From NCBI GenBank assembly GCA_024103005.1, contig JAGFJA010000077.1, forward strand, positions 1 through 64,000: a stretch of 64,000 nt of DNA. Reading direction: 5' to 3'. The notes beneath the pieces are model-generated. The model saw nothing but the letters and a program-made list of their open reading frames with translations. It did not search any database and was not told the origin of the DNA. The stretch's first letter is position 1, and every line of letters begins with the position of its first letter. Positions 9,238-18,678 of this stretch are shown here, piece after piece. Both the position numbers and the translations under genes were made by a program. This stretch comes from Saprospiraceae bacterium (GTDB taxonomy: Bacteria; Bacteroidota; Bacteroidia; Chitinophagales; Saprospiraceae).

Positions 9238-11673
9238 TTACATTGGATCGACATCAACGGTGACTCTAACACTTTTAAAAGGATTGGTGGTTTGGAGTGA
9301 ACGAATGGATTGGCGAAGATCGTCTTTCACCTCGCTGATAACATGCGCCTTGCGTTCTATTTTTATCAATATTTCATGGAGGTATTGATTATTTATGCGG
9401 GGAATCATTGCAGGAGCAGGGCCATAGATTCTTTTTCCCCATTTTCTTCTGAGCGTATCTGCAAGTATTCTTGAAGCATCCGAAGCAATCTCAGGAGATT
9501 TATGGGCAATAATCAGTCGGATTAGCCTGCAATACGGCGGATAGATAAACCTTCGCCTTTCCTCCAGTTCCTGCCTAAAGAAACCATCAAAGTCAGCTTC
9601 TGCCACATAATCCAGCAAGGATTTTCGAATGCTGCCGTACTGGATAAAGACAATTCCCTGCCTATCAGCTCTGCCGGAACGACCACTCACCTGAACCATC
9701 AACTGAAAAGCTCTCTCATGTGCCCTAAAATCAGGGAATCGAGCAAGTTGGTCAGCGCTGACGACACATACAAGACCGACATCTTTAAAATCAAGTCCCT
9801 TACTCACCATCTGCGTTCCGATGAGGATGTCTATTTGTTTTGCCTCCATCTTGTGGAAGATGTTATTAAGTGAGGTACGTGATCTTACCGAGTCAAAGTC
9901 AAGTCGCTCAATATTGGCTTCCGGAAAGAGTATCCGGAGTTCTTCTTCTATTTGCTGTGTCCCCAGGCCTTTTTGTACTATATCGACATTGCCGCAATCA
10001 GGGCAGGCAGGTTCGGCGTCCTTAGTCCATCCGCAGTAATGACAGAGATACTTATTCTGATACTTATGAAAGGTCATGGACACGTCACAGTTTTTGCAGG
10101 TCATTGTCCATTCGCACATGGGGCAGACGAGCATGGTGCTGTAACCACGCCTATTGATAAAGACGATGGACTGTTGGCCTTTTTTGAGGCGGGACAACAT
10201 TTCGTCGATAACTATTTTACTGAAATGGCTACCTTTTTGATTGTTTTCAAGTAAGTTACGATTGATAAGATTGATGGAAGGCAGCTGACCTTCACCGTAT
10301 CTTTGAGTCATCCGGACAAGCCCATATTTGCCGTCAAGGGCATTGTGATAGGTCTCAAAGGAAGGTGTGGCACTACCCAGAATAACTTTGGCACCGTGAA
10401 GTTGTGCCAAAAAGAGAGCTGTTTCGCGGGCGTGATATTTCGGGATGGGATCATTTTGTTTGAAGGAAGAATCGTGTTCTTCGTCGATGATGATCATTCC
10501 AAGATTGGTAAAGGGGAGGAAAACTCCGGAACGGGCAGCAATAACCAATGGCTTGCCCTTGCTGATTTCTTTCCAAAGGTCAATTTTGTGATTGCTGCCG
10601 ACAGATGAATGATAGACACTAACCTCATCGGCAAAGTACCTGGCAAACCGCCCTACCAATTGGGTTGTCAGTGAAATTTCAGGTACCATAAACAACACCT
10701 GCTTTCCCTCAGCCAGCACATTCTCAATCAGTTTCAGATAGATCAGCGTCTTTCCACTACCCGTAATGCCGTGCAAAAGGACGGTATCCTTTGTCTTGAA
10801 ACACTCTCGGACCTGTTCCAAGGCATCAGATTGTCCATCCGACAATTTTATATTAGTAAAGTCCGATTCACTGTCGTCACCGTATCTTGAAACTTCTTTC
10901 CGCTCAATCCGAATGAAGCCTTTCTTAACCAGACCTTTGAGAGCCGGGCCCGAACCGGGAAGCCGGGATTCTATTTCTTTTACAGGAATTGATGTCGTTG
11001 AATTGAGGTTTTGAATAATGAAGAGAATGATTTCGGATTGCTTGCGCGCCTTTTTTAAATGATCCAAAACCGGTCCGAGACTTTCATTACCCAGACTAAA
11101 CAGAGGTTCTACATATCTTTCGGTTAGCGGCTTATAAATCGACTTCAGGACTTCTTTTATTTCTATCAGGCCTTTGCCTAATAAGGATTTGATTGTCGGA
11201 AAGGCTTTCCGTTTACCCAGTAAGCTTTCTATATCATCGAGTGACATTTCCGACCGATAAAGGATAGCTGAAGCCAGCGTAAGTTCATCACCTTCCAGGT
11301 CGTGCAGCATCTGATTCAAGTCCTCGTGTCCGATATAAGAGGTCTCTGAACTAAGTTTAATACCTGCCGGAAGCGCAGCATTCATCACGTCTCCGAGAGA
11401 TGTGACATAATAACTGCTTATTGTATGCCATAAGGAAAGTTGGACAGGCGAAATAATCGGCTGTTCGTCCAGAAGGGCGAGAATGGGTTTAATCTTCTGG
11501 TAGTCCGGCTTCTTGTCTTGTAAAGCATCAACGATACCAGAATATCTTTTTTTAGAGCCAAACTGAACTTCAACCCTATGCCCGGGAGAGATTATTCCTG
11601 TCAACTCATCGGGTACGCTATAGGTATAGGTATCATTGATGGGAAGGGGAAGAATAATATCTGCAAATAACAT
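9238..11673 (-). CDS. priA: Primosomal protein N' (replication restart helicase PriA)
   Basis: This 811-residue superfamily 2 DNA helicase restarts stalled replication forks by loading the replicative helicase. Visible parts are an N-terminal DNA-binding domain beginning FADIILPLPINDTYTYSVP, Walker A GITGSGKT, Walker B IIDEEHD, and the helicase motif GSATPS. The zinc-binding insertion has eight cysteines in four CxxC-like pairs (CPMC, CKNC, CHYC, CPDC), and QMVSKGLDF and SGRSGRADR follow. The length is normal for Bacteroidota PriA. The start at ATG 11673 matches the family N-terminus. It lies 143 bp upstream of parE on the same strand but with its own spacing, so co-transcription is possible but not shown. 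Confidence 0.95.
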   Translation of the reverse strand: MLFADIILPLPINDTYTYSVPDELTGIISPGHRVEVQFGSKKRYSGIVDALQDKKPDYQKIKPILALLDEQPIISPVQLSLWHTISSYYVTSLGDVMNAALPAGIKLSSETSYIGHEDLNQMLHDLEGDELTLASAILYRSEMSLDDIESLLGKRKAFPTIKSLLGKGLIEIKEVLKSIYKPLTERYVEPLFSLGNESLGPVLDHLKKARKQSEIILFIIQNLNSTTSIPVKEIESRLPGSGPALKGLVKKGFIRIERKEVSRYGDDSESDFTNIKLSDGQSDALEQVRECFKTKDTVLLHGITGSGKTLIYLKLIENVLAEGKQVLFMVPEISLTTQLVGRFARYFADEVSVYHSSVGSNHKIDLWKEISKGKPLVIAARSGVFLPFTNLGMIIIDEEHDSSFKQNDPIPKYHARETALFLAQLHGAKVILGSATPSFETYHNALDGKYGLVRMTQRYGEGQLPSINLINRNLLENNQKGSHFSKIVIDEMLSRLKKGQQSIVFINRRGYSTMLVCPMCEWTMTCKNCDVSMTFHKYQNKYLCHYCGWTKDAEPACPDCGNVDIVQKGLGTQQIEEELRILFPEANIERLDFDSVRSRTSLNNIFHKMEAKQIDILIGTQMVSKGLDFKDVGLVCVVSADQLARFPDFRAHERAFQLMVQVSGRSGRADRQGIVFIQYGSIRKSLLDYVAEADFDGFFRQELEERRRFIYPPYCRLIRLIIAHKSPEIASDASRILADTLRRKWGKRIYGPAPAMIPRINNQYLHEILIKIERKAHVISEVKDDLRQSIRSLQTTNPFKSVRVTVDVDPM

Positions 11674-11808
11674 TTCAGAATTTAATGGGTAAAGCCCGAA
11701 AGTTACGATGATTCGTATTTATAGAAAAATATATATAAAAATATTTACAGTCATAGCTCAACTGCCCGAGGTTATAATCCTCTTCACCAAACCCTTCTTT
11801 CCGGATGG

Positions 11809-14268
11809 CTATTCTGTAATCACAATTTTTTCATTGTAACCATTACCGGAATTATCTCTGATGTTAAAGAAATAGATACCGGGAATTAAGTTGCCCAGAT
11901 TCTGATGCACACTGTTTTTTCCCGGATAGAGCATTACTTGGCGGGACATAATCTGATTGCCCATAACATCATGGAGGTAGAAGGTAGCATTGGTAACTTG
12001 CTGAACATAAATATTGCATTTCAGACCATCCTGTGCTTTAACCATGGAGGTCAATCTATCAACAATCATATTTATTCGGTCTAAACTCAATGAAACTATT
12101 GAACTGTAGGTGTCAAGCCCAAAATTATCAAGGATGTTCAGCCTGTAATAGTACTGACGGCCTTTCTCTGCCACTTTATCAAAAAAGGTATATTTTCCGG
12201 TGGTCAGGTTTGATGCTTTCTGATAACCTATCTCCATAAAATGCTCTCCATCCGTACTTCTTTCAACAATAAAGCGATCCAGATTTTTTTCATCGGCAGT
12301 GGTCCAGTTGAGAACATTCATCTCCTTTTCTTTGTGACCGGTAAACGAAATCAGGTTGACAGGGAGCGGAATATCCTGTTTAAACACCACTGAAAAGTCT
12401 TCTACCTGGCCATTGGTGATATTTGCACATGGGTCATTGGTATATGATGTTGAAGTCAGTACCCGAAGGCGCAAAAGGGTATTTTCTGTTGGGGTAGCTG
12501 GAGTCGTAAAAGTAAAAGACATAGTTCCACAATAACCTGTACCGCCACTATTAACAATATTCTCTCCGGAATCACTGAAATCGCCGTCCTTATTATAGTC
12601 AATATAAGCACGTATAATTTCAAAAATTATGGGGTTGGATGAGCAGTCACCTACATTAAATGAGATGGTATATTCCGCGGAGGGCTTTAGTGTAGCAATT
12701 TTGGCACAAGATCTGTCCACATAGATGCTGCCATCCTCTATTCCATTGCCGCTGGAGCTGGTCAGATTACTCAGGCTCAAGCCTTTTAGTCCGGCGTTTC
12801 CGGGTGGGTTGGTCGGAATTGGGCATGAGCCTGTATTCAAGGGTGGAGGTGAGGTTACAATGACGGCGTTGGTAATGGTGTAGGAACTGGTTTCAGATGT
12901 GATGGTAGCTTCATAGGTTCCTACGGCTGAATAATTGACCGTGGGTTGCTGTACTGTACTGGTCGATGGTGTACCGCCCGCAAAGGTCCATGTTCTGGTC
13001 TTTCCGTTGACGGATTTATCTTTAAACAATACGTCACCGCTATTGCACAAGGCTCCGGGAGCAGAAACAAAATAGGCCGATACCGGACCTGTACAGTCGC
13101 CCAGACATGTATAAGTCGGTATCGTTGCATTGATAGCAGTCTTTGATGCACTTGACCAGTCGTCGGTAATGTTCACAACCGGTGCCATAATAAATGGCGA
13201 GCCCGCTGCGTCATGGTCTGCTCCAAAATTGTGACCGATTTCATGTGCAGTCATTACTCTAAGTTCCGCAGCATTATCTGAAAAATCCTGCAATACATGT
13301 GAGGAATAATAATTTCCATCACAGATTACATCAACCCATGCTAAACCAACAGGCCCCCCAAAGTCACGATTGGTCCAGAACTGTGCCAGGTTATGCGTAA
13401 ATCCGAAGCCGCCATTATCTGACCATTTACTAAACGCATTCAGAACAGTATTGATATTTGTGGAGGAAGTAACAGGATCAAGAGGGTCATTTGCCATGGA
13501 GGTACTGATATACTGGCCGGCTATCGTAAACTCAATATTTTCTAAAAACTCATGTCGATAATTGAAAGCGACGTTGTTCATTACAGAAATATTGTGATTT
13601 TCCACATTAGGTACGGAGTTACCATATTTATTATACATGGTTACGTCGGCAGCTATAGCAAGGCTAACCAGCTTACACTGACCGGTACGGGTTTCAAGGG
13701 ATGTATTCCCTTCTACCCTATACTTCTTAACGTCATCCATCCCACAAGTAAAATTTCCATCCGATACAACATCTTTTGCATTATACAAAACGAGTTGATC
13801 CACATCTGACGACCGGTCAAAAATTCTTTGTTGCTCGATATAGTATTCTTTTCCGTCCGCATGAATAGTCATATTCAGGAAGTTACGATCCAGAGTCAAA
13901 GACATGGAAGCTGCTTCCCCTTCTGCTACGCCAAAATAGGTTCTTACGGAAGGATTATGGAATACTTTTCTTCCTTCATTTCCGGCGACTATCAGTGTAT
14001 AATCAGGGCTTATGAGATTATTTTCTTCAGGAAGAAAAGTAAGTGAATTGTTTCCGATGGTTACCGTGATGGTGTGATTGTTTTCAACTACTTTGGAATA
14101 TAACTGATTAAGATCAGCCGTCGAGGTAGAAGACTTATTAAAATGAGCGGAAAGGCCATTGCGATTATTGGCAGTCGGGTAGGAGAAATTTAGCACTGAT
14201 TGTGCCATAATTGTTGCAATGTTCAATGACATAACAACAACTACAGTTGTTAAACGACCACAATTCAT
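11809..14268 (-). CDS. Reprolysin-like M12B-type metallopeptidase with PKD, GEVED and T9SS type A sorting domains
   Basis: A secreted 819-residue protease. It has a signal peptide ending near IMAQS, then a propeptide-like region. A metzincin catalytic domain carries the zinc site HEIGHNFGADHD (residues about 342-353) with the Met-turn near residue 361 (IMAPV). A PKD-like module (about 400-475) and a GEVED-like module with YIDYNKDGDFSDSGE and QVEDFSV (about 490-635) follow. The C-terminal region includes a fibronectin-like part (LNWTTADEKNLDRFIVERS) and a T9SS type A sorting domain ending GIYFFNIRDNSGN then KIVITE. The metzincin motif supports zinc-dependent endopeptidase activity at the cell surface or in the medium. 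Targets are unknown. It is flanked by unrelated genes. Confidence 0.9.
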   Translation of the reverse strand: MNCGRLTTVVVVMSLNIATIMAQSVLNFSYPTANNRNGLSAHFNKSSTSTADLNQLYSKVVENNHTITVTIGNNSLTFLPEENNLISPDYTLIVAGNEGRKVFHNPSVRTYFGVAEGEAASMSLTLDRNFLNMTIHADGKEYYIEQQRIFDRSSDVDQLVLYNAKDVVSDGNFTCGMDDVKKYRVEGNTSLETRTGQCKLVSLAIAADVTMYNKYGNSVPNVENHNISVMNNVAFNYRHEFLENIEFTIAGQYISTSMANDPLDPVTSSTNINTVLNAFSKWSDNGGFGFTHNLAQFWTNRDFGGPVGLAWVDVICDGNYYSSHVLQDFSDNAAELRVMTAHEIGHNFGADHDAAGSPFIMAPVVNITDDWSSASKTAINATIPTYTCLGDCTGPVSAYFVSAPGALCNSGDVLFKDKSVNGKTRTWTFAGGTPSTSTVQQPTVNYSAVGTYEATITSETSSYTITNAVIVTSPPPLNTGSCPIPTNPPGNAGLKGLSLSNLTSSSGNGIEDGSIYVDRSCAKIATLKPSAEYTISFNVGDCSSNPIIFEIIRAYIDYNKDGDFSDSGENIVNSGGTGYCGTMSFTFTTPATPTENTLLRLRVLTSTSYTNDPCANITNGQVEDFSVVFKQDIPLPVNLISFTGHKEKEMNVLNWTTADEKNLDRFIVERSTDGEHFMEIGYQKASNLTTGKYTFFDKVAEKGRQYYYRLNILDNFGLDTYSSIVSLSLDRINMIVDRLTSMVKAQDGLKCNIYVQQVTNATFYLHDVMGNQIMSRQVMLYPGKNSVHQNLGNLIPGIYFFNIRDNSGNGYNEKIVITE

Positions 14269-14441
14269 AAAAAACTAATAAAAATGCAACAAAGAAAAAC
14301 AATACCAAAAGGCAAAATAACGAAACATATTTTAAATATTCTTAATTTATAAGTATAATATTATAAGAATTCAATGGAAAAAAGTATATAAATAGTGGTT
14401 TCCTTGTATTTAAGGCTTGATGGTGTAAAAAGGGTGAAAAT

Positions 14442-15251
14442 TTATTTCTGCCGGCCAATAAAATCCTTCATCGTATCATAAGCTCCGAAAATATGCTGCA
14501 TTACCCAGTCAAAAGCTCTTAATGGGAGAAGGCCTTGACTCAGTCGTATAAACCAATAAGGCAAAGGCAGGGCGTATAAGGCTTTTTCCCTTTCCACGGC
14601 ACGGATAATTTTTTCAGCAGCTTTTTCAGGTTTAAGAATAGGTATCAGAGAAGAACGTACTCCTTCAAACATTCCCGTATTGATATAATAAGGCATAATT
14701 GTTGTAACCCCGATCTTCTTATGCAGCTGACGCATCTCGAGGCGAAGGCTTTCACTCCAGCCCACTGCTGCCCATTTAGAAGCGGCATAGACAGACATCT
14801 TGGGATTGGCGATCAGTCCTGCCATTGAAGCAATATTGCATATCCAGCCTGTATTTCTTTTCATCATGGAAGGCAGAAGTGCCAGGGTGAGGTGCATCAG
14901 GGCTGCTGAGTTAATGTTTAAGATACGGGTAATCTCTTCATGCTTTAAATCATGAAAGTATTTCCCGGCGACGATGCCGGCGTTATTGATTAGAACATCG
15001 ACAGAATGATGGACGGAAAGGATGGTTTTAGCTGTCGCATGGATTTGTTCTGCATCAGAAAGATCCAATTGATAGGTGTGAATCCTGGAAGAATATTGCT
15101 GCCACTCAGCGACCAGTTTACCCAAACCTTCCCGATTAATATCCACTGCAATCAATACTGAAGCGCCCCGCTCCAATACTTTCCGGGACATTATCTTGCC
15201 TATACCGGAGCATGCTCCGGTGACAAGTATGACTTTTTGATTAAATTCCAT
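14442..15251 (-). CDS. Short-chain dehydrogenase/reductase (SDR), last gene of the lipid-tailoring operon
   Basis: A classical SDR of 269 residues from ATG 15251. It has the nucleotide-binding motif TGACSGIG near the N-terminus, NNAG, a catalytic Ser in NIASMAG, and YAASK as the Tyr-Lys pair. A C-terminal extension of about 60 residues (KALYALPLPYWFIRLSQGLLP) looks membrane-associated, as in SDRs that act on lipid substrates. It probably reduces or oxidises a keto or hydroxy group with NAD(P)H. It follows the DUF4286 gene by 71 bp on the same strand and is the distal gene of the run that starts at 25634. It is not FabG-like enough for me to assign a role in chain elongation. Confidence 0.85.
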   Translation of the reverse strand: MEFNQKVILVTGACSGIGKIMSRKVLERGASVLIAVDINREGLGKLVAEWQQYSSRIHTYQLDLSDAEQIHATAKTILSVHHSVDVLINNAGIVAGKYFHDLKHEEITRILNINSAALMHLTLALLPSMMKRNTGWICNIASMAGLIANPKMSVYAASKWAAVGWSESLRLEMRQLHKKIGVTTIMPYYINTGMFEGVRSSLIPILKPEKAAEKIIRAVEREKALYALPLPYWFIRLSQGLLPLRAFDWVMQHIFGAYDTMKDFIGRQK

Positions 15252-15322
15252 CTTTTATATGTTTTCAGCATTAATTTTGTCCATTAAGTTCATAATTTTA
15301 AACTTAATTTAAGGAAATCAAT

Positions 15323-15628
15323 CTATAACACTTCAATCATCAAGGTCCTGAAAGCTACAAATTTATTTTTATACTTTTCATTTGTTTGCTGTTGCAATCC
15401 TGCTGAGAATTGGTCTCTGTAGCGTTCGTAATCCGCCATGTGCATTGCTTTATACTGAATGATAAAGGTACTGCCTTCTTCCTCTTCAGGTGTTAGCAGT
15501 TTGTAGAAATTATATGAAGTAAAACATCCGGTCGCCATCACGTCGGGAATATGACTATGCTTCATCCACTCTACCCATTGGGTTTCAATCTCAGAGTCTA
15601 TGGTGACTGATACGTTGTATGAGATCAT
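15323..15628 (-). CDS. DUF4286 family protein
   Basis: This 101-residue cytosolic protein begins MISYNVSVTIDSEIETQWVEW and contains FTSYNFYKLLTPEEEEGSTF. This pattern matches the DUF4286 family, small ferredoxin-like alpha/beta proteins that are widespread in Bacteroidota and have no known function. The length is typical. It sits between the AMP-ligase-like gene (56 bp upstream) and the SDR (71 bp downstream) on the same strand. DUF4286 genes occur in many contexts, so its presence here may be incidental. Confidence 0.8.
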   Translation of the reverse strand: MISYNVSVTIDSEIETQWVEWMKHSHIPDVMATGCFTSYNFYKLLTPEEEEGSTFIIQYKAMHMADYERYRDQFSAGLQQQTNEKYKNKFVAFRTLMIEVL

Positions 15629-15684
15629 TGTATCTATATTTTAATCTTTGACAAAAAATATTTTCATGTAAAAAGCGCCTTATA

Positions 15685-17007
15685 TTATTTCATCCTGTTA
15701 TCTATAAAAATCACAGGTTTTCGCATCTCCGGGCGATTGCGGAGGTGGTTGATATATGATGCGTCTCTGAAAAGAAATTCCGGGGTCACGCGGAGGTGTG
15801 ACCGGCATTGGTTTTTCAATATATTCACTATGGTATCTTTATCACCTTTTACAGCCAATAAAATCTGAATATGGTCTTCGCCGAATTGATTCTGAACTGC
15901 TTCAATGACATAAGTTTCTACTTCCGGCAGATGATCCATTATTTGTTGGATAGCTGAGGGATAAATGGTCGTTCCCTTAAACTTGATTAACTGACCTTTG
16001 CGTCCTACCAAGGGTCCTAATCTGGCAGAATTACGACCACATGCGCATGGCTGATTATATTTTCTTACCAGATCGCCCGTCCTGAAGCGGATCAGGGGCA
16101 TCCCTTCCATTCCGAGCGTTGTAACCACAAGTTCCCCTGTACACCCATCTTCTACAGGATTTCCTTCTTCATCAATCACCTCTGTAAAGATGAGCTCATT
16201 GAGTTGATGACCGCCCTGACCATAAGGGCATTCTGTGAAAGCCGTTGCTATTTCGGTAGAGGCATAGGTAGAGAATAGTTCCACCTGCCACTGGCTTCTG
16301 ATATATTGCCCTACCTTATTCCATTCAAGGTTATCTTCCCGGATAGGTTCGCCTATACAAATGATCTTTTTTACAGAAGTATTGTCGGGCTCTATTCCTG
16401 TTTCACGGGCATACTCAATCAGTTTCACAATAAAACTGGGCACGCCGATGATCGCTGTCGGATTCATTTCACGGATTGTGTCCCATTGCAACTGAGGCGC
16501 ACCCACTCCTACTCTTATAGTAGCCGCGCCTATCAGCCGGCAACCAAGATAATAGGCAAGACCTGCCATAAATCGCCGATCCAGTGTCGTCGTTATCTGG
16601 ACAATATCACCGGCATCAACTCCTGCAATTGAAAGGCCTCTTGCCTCATTATAGCCGAGACGCAAAAGGTCTCTTTCAGTCAGCATCAGCCTTACCGGGT
16701 CGCCGAGTGTGCCTGAGGTGGTGACATACTCGGCCACCTCTCTGATTGGGACATTGAGAAAGTCATTGTTATACTTCTGTAACTGTTCCTTATCCGTAAA
16801 AGGAAGCTTCCTTAGATCGGTCAATTGTCTGAATTCATCCGGATTAAATCCCACTGCCTTAAAAACCCGACTGTAGTAAGGCGAATGTTCTGCTACATAA
16901 CACAGCATTTCCCGGAATCTTTCGGTCTGAAAGGCTTCCAGTTCGGCACCTTCAAGCCGGTCATAATAATCACTTTCGGTTAAATTTTTAAAATCAAAAT
17001 ACTGCAT
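15685..17007 (-). CDS. Phenylacetate-CoA ligase-like adenylate-forming enzyme
   Basis: A 440-residue member of the ANL superfamily in the phenylacetate-CoA ligase branch (PaaK-like). It shows the P-loop TSGTLGDPV, IIGVPSFIVKLIEYA, the aromatic-adenylate region YASTEIATAFTEC, the core motif RFRTGDLV, CACGRNSARLGPLVGRKGQ, and the C-terminal lid with IKFKGTTIYPSAIQ. These enzymes activate aryl or acyl carboxylates as adenylates and pass them to CoA or another thiol acceptor. It starts 3 bp after the C45 acyltransferase stop, so translational coupling is likely. Within this operon it could activate an aromatic head group or fatty acid for transfer by a neighbour. No acyl carrier protein is encoded nearby, so CoA is the simplest acceptor. 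The substrate is unknown. Confidence 0.85.
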   Translation of the reverse strand: MQYFDFKNLTESDYYDRLEGAELEAFQTERFREMLCYVAEHSPYYSRVFKAVGFNPDEFRQLTDLRKLPFTDKEQLQKYNNDFLNVPIREVAEYVTTSGTLGDPVRLMLTERDLLRLGYNEARGLSIAGVDAGDIVQITTTLDRRFMAGLAYYLGCRLIGAATIRVGVGAPQLQWDTIREMNPTAIIGVPSFIVKLIEYARETGIEPDNTSVKKIICIGEPIREDNLEWNKVGQYIRSQWQVELFSTYASTEIATAFTECPYGQGGHQLNELIFTEVIDEEGNPVEDGCTGELVVTTLGMEGMPLIRFRTGDLVRKYNQPCACGRNSARLGPLVGRKGQLIKFKGTTIYPSAIQQIMDHLPEVETYVIEAVQNQFGEDHIQILLAVKGDKDTIVNILKNQCRSHLRVTPEFLFRDASYINHLRNRPEMRKPVIFIDNRMK

Positions 17008-17010
17008 ACA

Positions 17011-18678
17011 TCATTGCTTTAATTGGCACGATTCCTTCTTTCTTTGAATAGCCTCTTTATCAGGCAAATTAGGAATCACCTGCTTCAGAGATTTATCATA
17101 ATAGGCTTCTGCTTTTGAGGATTCACCATGCTGCATAAAATAATCACCCGCCACCTCATAACCATAATAATAATTCGGGTTCAGAGCCGTCATCTTCCGG
17201 ATAAGTCTATCATCGACCCTACCTTTGGAATGTTTAATAGTATCAACCAATGATTTAAATTGCAAATAAGGCCCTACTGCTTTATTCATCAGGTCTTCAT
17301 CTGCCGGAATATCTTTGGAATGATTGAGACCAAAATTTTTATGTCGAAAAACATCATTGAGATTAAAATATACCATCTTGCCCACCTGAAAGGGATGTGT
17401 TGAAACCCACATTTCACCTTTCTCGGGACGAAAGATTACACCATGGTGTGCGATCAACTGATTGAGTGCGTCTTCATTGCCCCATCCGATATGTCGATTA
17501 TCCAGACCATAAGGATCGCGCAGGATTGCTGCTACTTTTGAGGAATTTAACTGTATTCCCCGGGTCAATTGTTGCAATCGTCGAAAACGATACATGGTAC
17601 TTGAATTTTCCATGAAGGAAAGATTGTTGGGATCATCTTTCAAACCGCCGGACTGGAAGTGATTGGAGCAAAAAAGGAGACTGGAATCCGGATAAAAAAC
17701 ATCCATTTTAAGGGGTGATTTTTCGATGATGACAGCCTTATTTTCTTTACCGCTTGACACCAGAATAGATTCAGAAACAAACATATCAAATCGTCTAGCC
17801 GTCTGAATGGCTTCATCAATCGAACCTGCATATTGAAGAATATTTCTTGCAACGATGGAGACGGGTGTTTTGGCTTCGGTTGGATAATTGGATTTAGCAG
17901 CATTGATGGTGACGGTCAATCCTGCAGTATTCATACCACTTACGACACCTGTCATTCCCGGCCAGGATACCATGGCAAAAGGAAGGCCTTTATCGGGCTT
18001 CATAAAAACCACCAGTTTGTTCTTAGCAAATTCATCGCCGACATAAAAGTCGAAATTGCGTCCCACAAGCATATCACTTCCCTCTGTGTGGTCACCCCAT
18101 GCTGCAAATGAAGTGCAGCCGGCAACAAAGTTTTTATCCTGCAAGGCATGACCTATATCATGAGCAGCGTGATAATTGAGGATGCGCATATAGGGCGAAC
18201 CTATCATGTCGTCATATTTACTGCTCATGTAAAGAGATTCGCCGTAAATTTCTTCCAGATTTTCTCTCGGGATAAAATCCTGAATGTGCCGATTGAAGAA
18301 AGTTATAAAGTATTTTAAAAATTTAAGATAAACAGGGCTGGGCACCATTTTCTGTATTTGGCGTATAAAGGCTTCTTCCTGAAAGGCGTGCAAATCAGCA
18401 GTCAGAGCACCCATAACTTCTCCTCGTTCGAAAGGTGAACCTTCGACATACATCTCATACATTCCGGTATCAATACGCAAAAGGTAGTTATTTCCAATCA
18501 ATCTGACTGAATCATTGGGACTAGTGTACCGTAAATGCCGCGGGTGAAGGCTTGAAGCAAATCCGGGCTGGTCCACCTTGATTGAACGGAAGTAAATCAT
18601 CAGACCCAGAAACGACAAAAGGATAAAAATGGCAATAGCAGCAATGATGCGCATGGTCCATTTCAATATTATTTTCAT
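17011..18678 (-). CDS. C45-type autoproteolytic acyltransferase/hydrolase, membrane-anchored
   Basis: A 555-residue Ntn-hydrolase-fold protein related to acyl-CoA:6-aminopenicillanic acid acyltransferase. Residues about 9-30 form one transmembrane anchor, placing the rest outside the cytoplasm if it is type II. The motif FVAGCTSFAAWG presents Cys188 as the probable autocatalytic processing site and N-terminal nucleophile. GRNFDF and WPGMTGVVSGMNTAGLTV follow, as expected in the family. A C-terminal tail (about residues 480-555) is TPR-like (YYYGYEVAGDYFMQHGESSKAEAYY). The start ATG 18678 overlaps the upstream stop by four bases (ATGA). Family members transfer acyl groups from thioesters to amines or hydrolyse amides; the substrate here is not known. 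Similar proteins are found in flexirubin-type clusters. Confidence 0.85.
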   Translation of the reverse strand: MKIILKWTMRIIAAIAIFILLSFLGLMIYFRSIKVDQPGFASSLHPRHLRYTSPNDSVRLIGNNYLLRIDTGMYEMYVEGSPFERGEVMGALTADLHAFQEEAFIRQIQKMVPSPVYLKFLKYFITFFNRHIQDFIPRENLEEIYGESLYMSSKYDDMIGSPYMRILNYHAAHDIGHALQDKNFVAGCTSFAAWGDHTEGSDMLVGRNFDFYVGDEFAKNKLVVFMKPDKGLPFAMVSWPGMTGVVSGMNTAGLTVTINAAKSNYPTEAKTPVSIVARNILQYAGSIDEAIQTARRFDMFVSESILVSSGKENKAVIIEKSPLKMDVFYPDSSLLFCSNHFQSGGLKDDPNNLSFMENSSTMYRFRRLQQLTRGIQLNSSKVAAILRDPYGLDNRHIGWGNEDALNQLIAHHGVIFRPEKGEMWVSTHPFQVGKMVYFNLNDVFRHKNFGLNHSKDIPADEDLMNKAVGPYLQFKSLVDTIKHSKGRVDDRLIRKMTALNPNYYYGYEVAGDYFMQHGESSKAEAYYDKSLKQVIPNLPDKEAIQRKKESCQLKQ

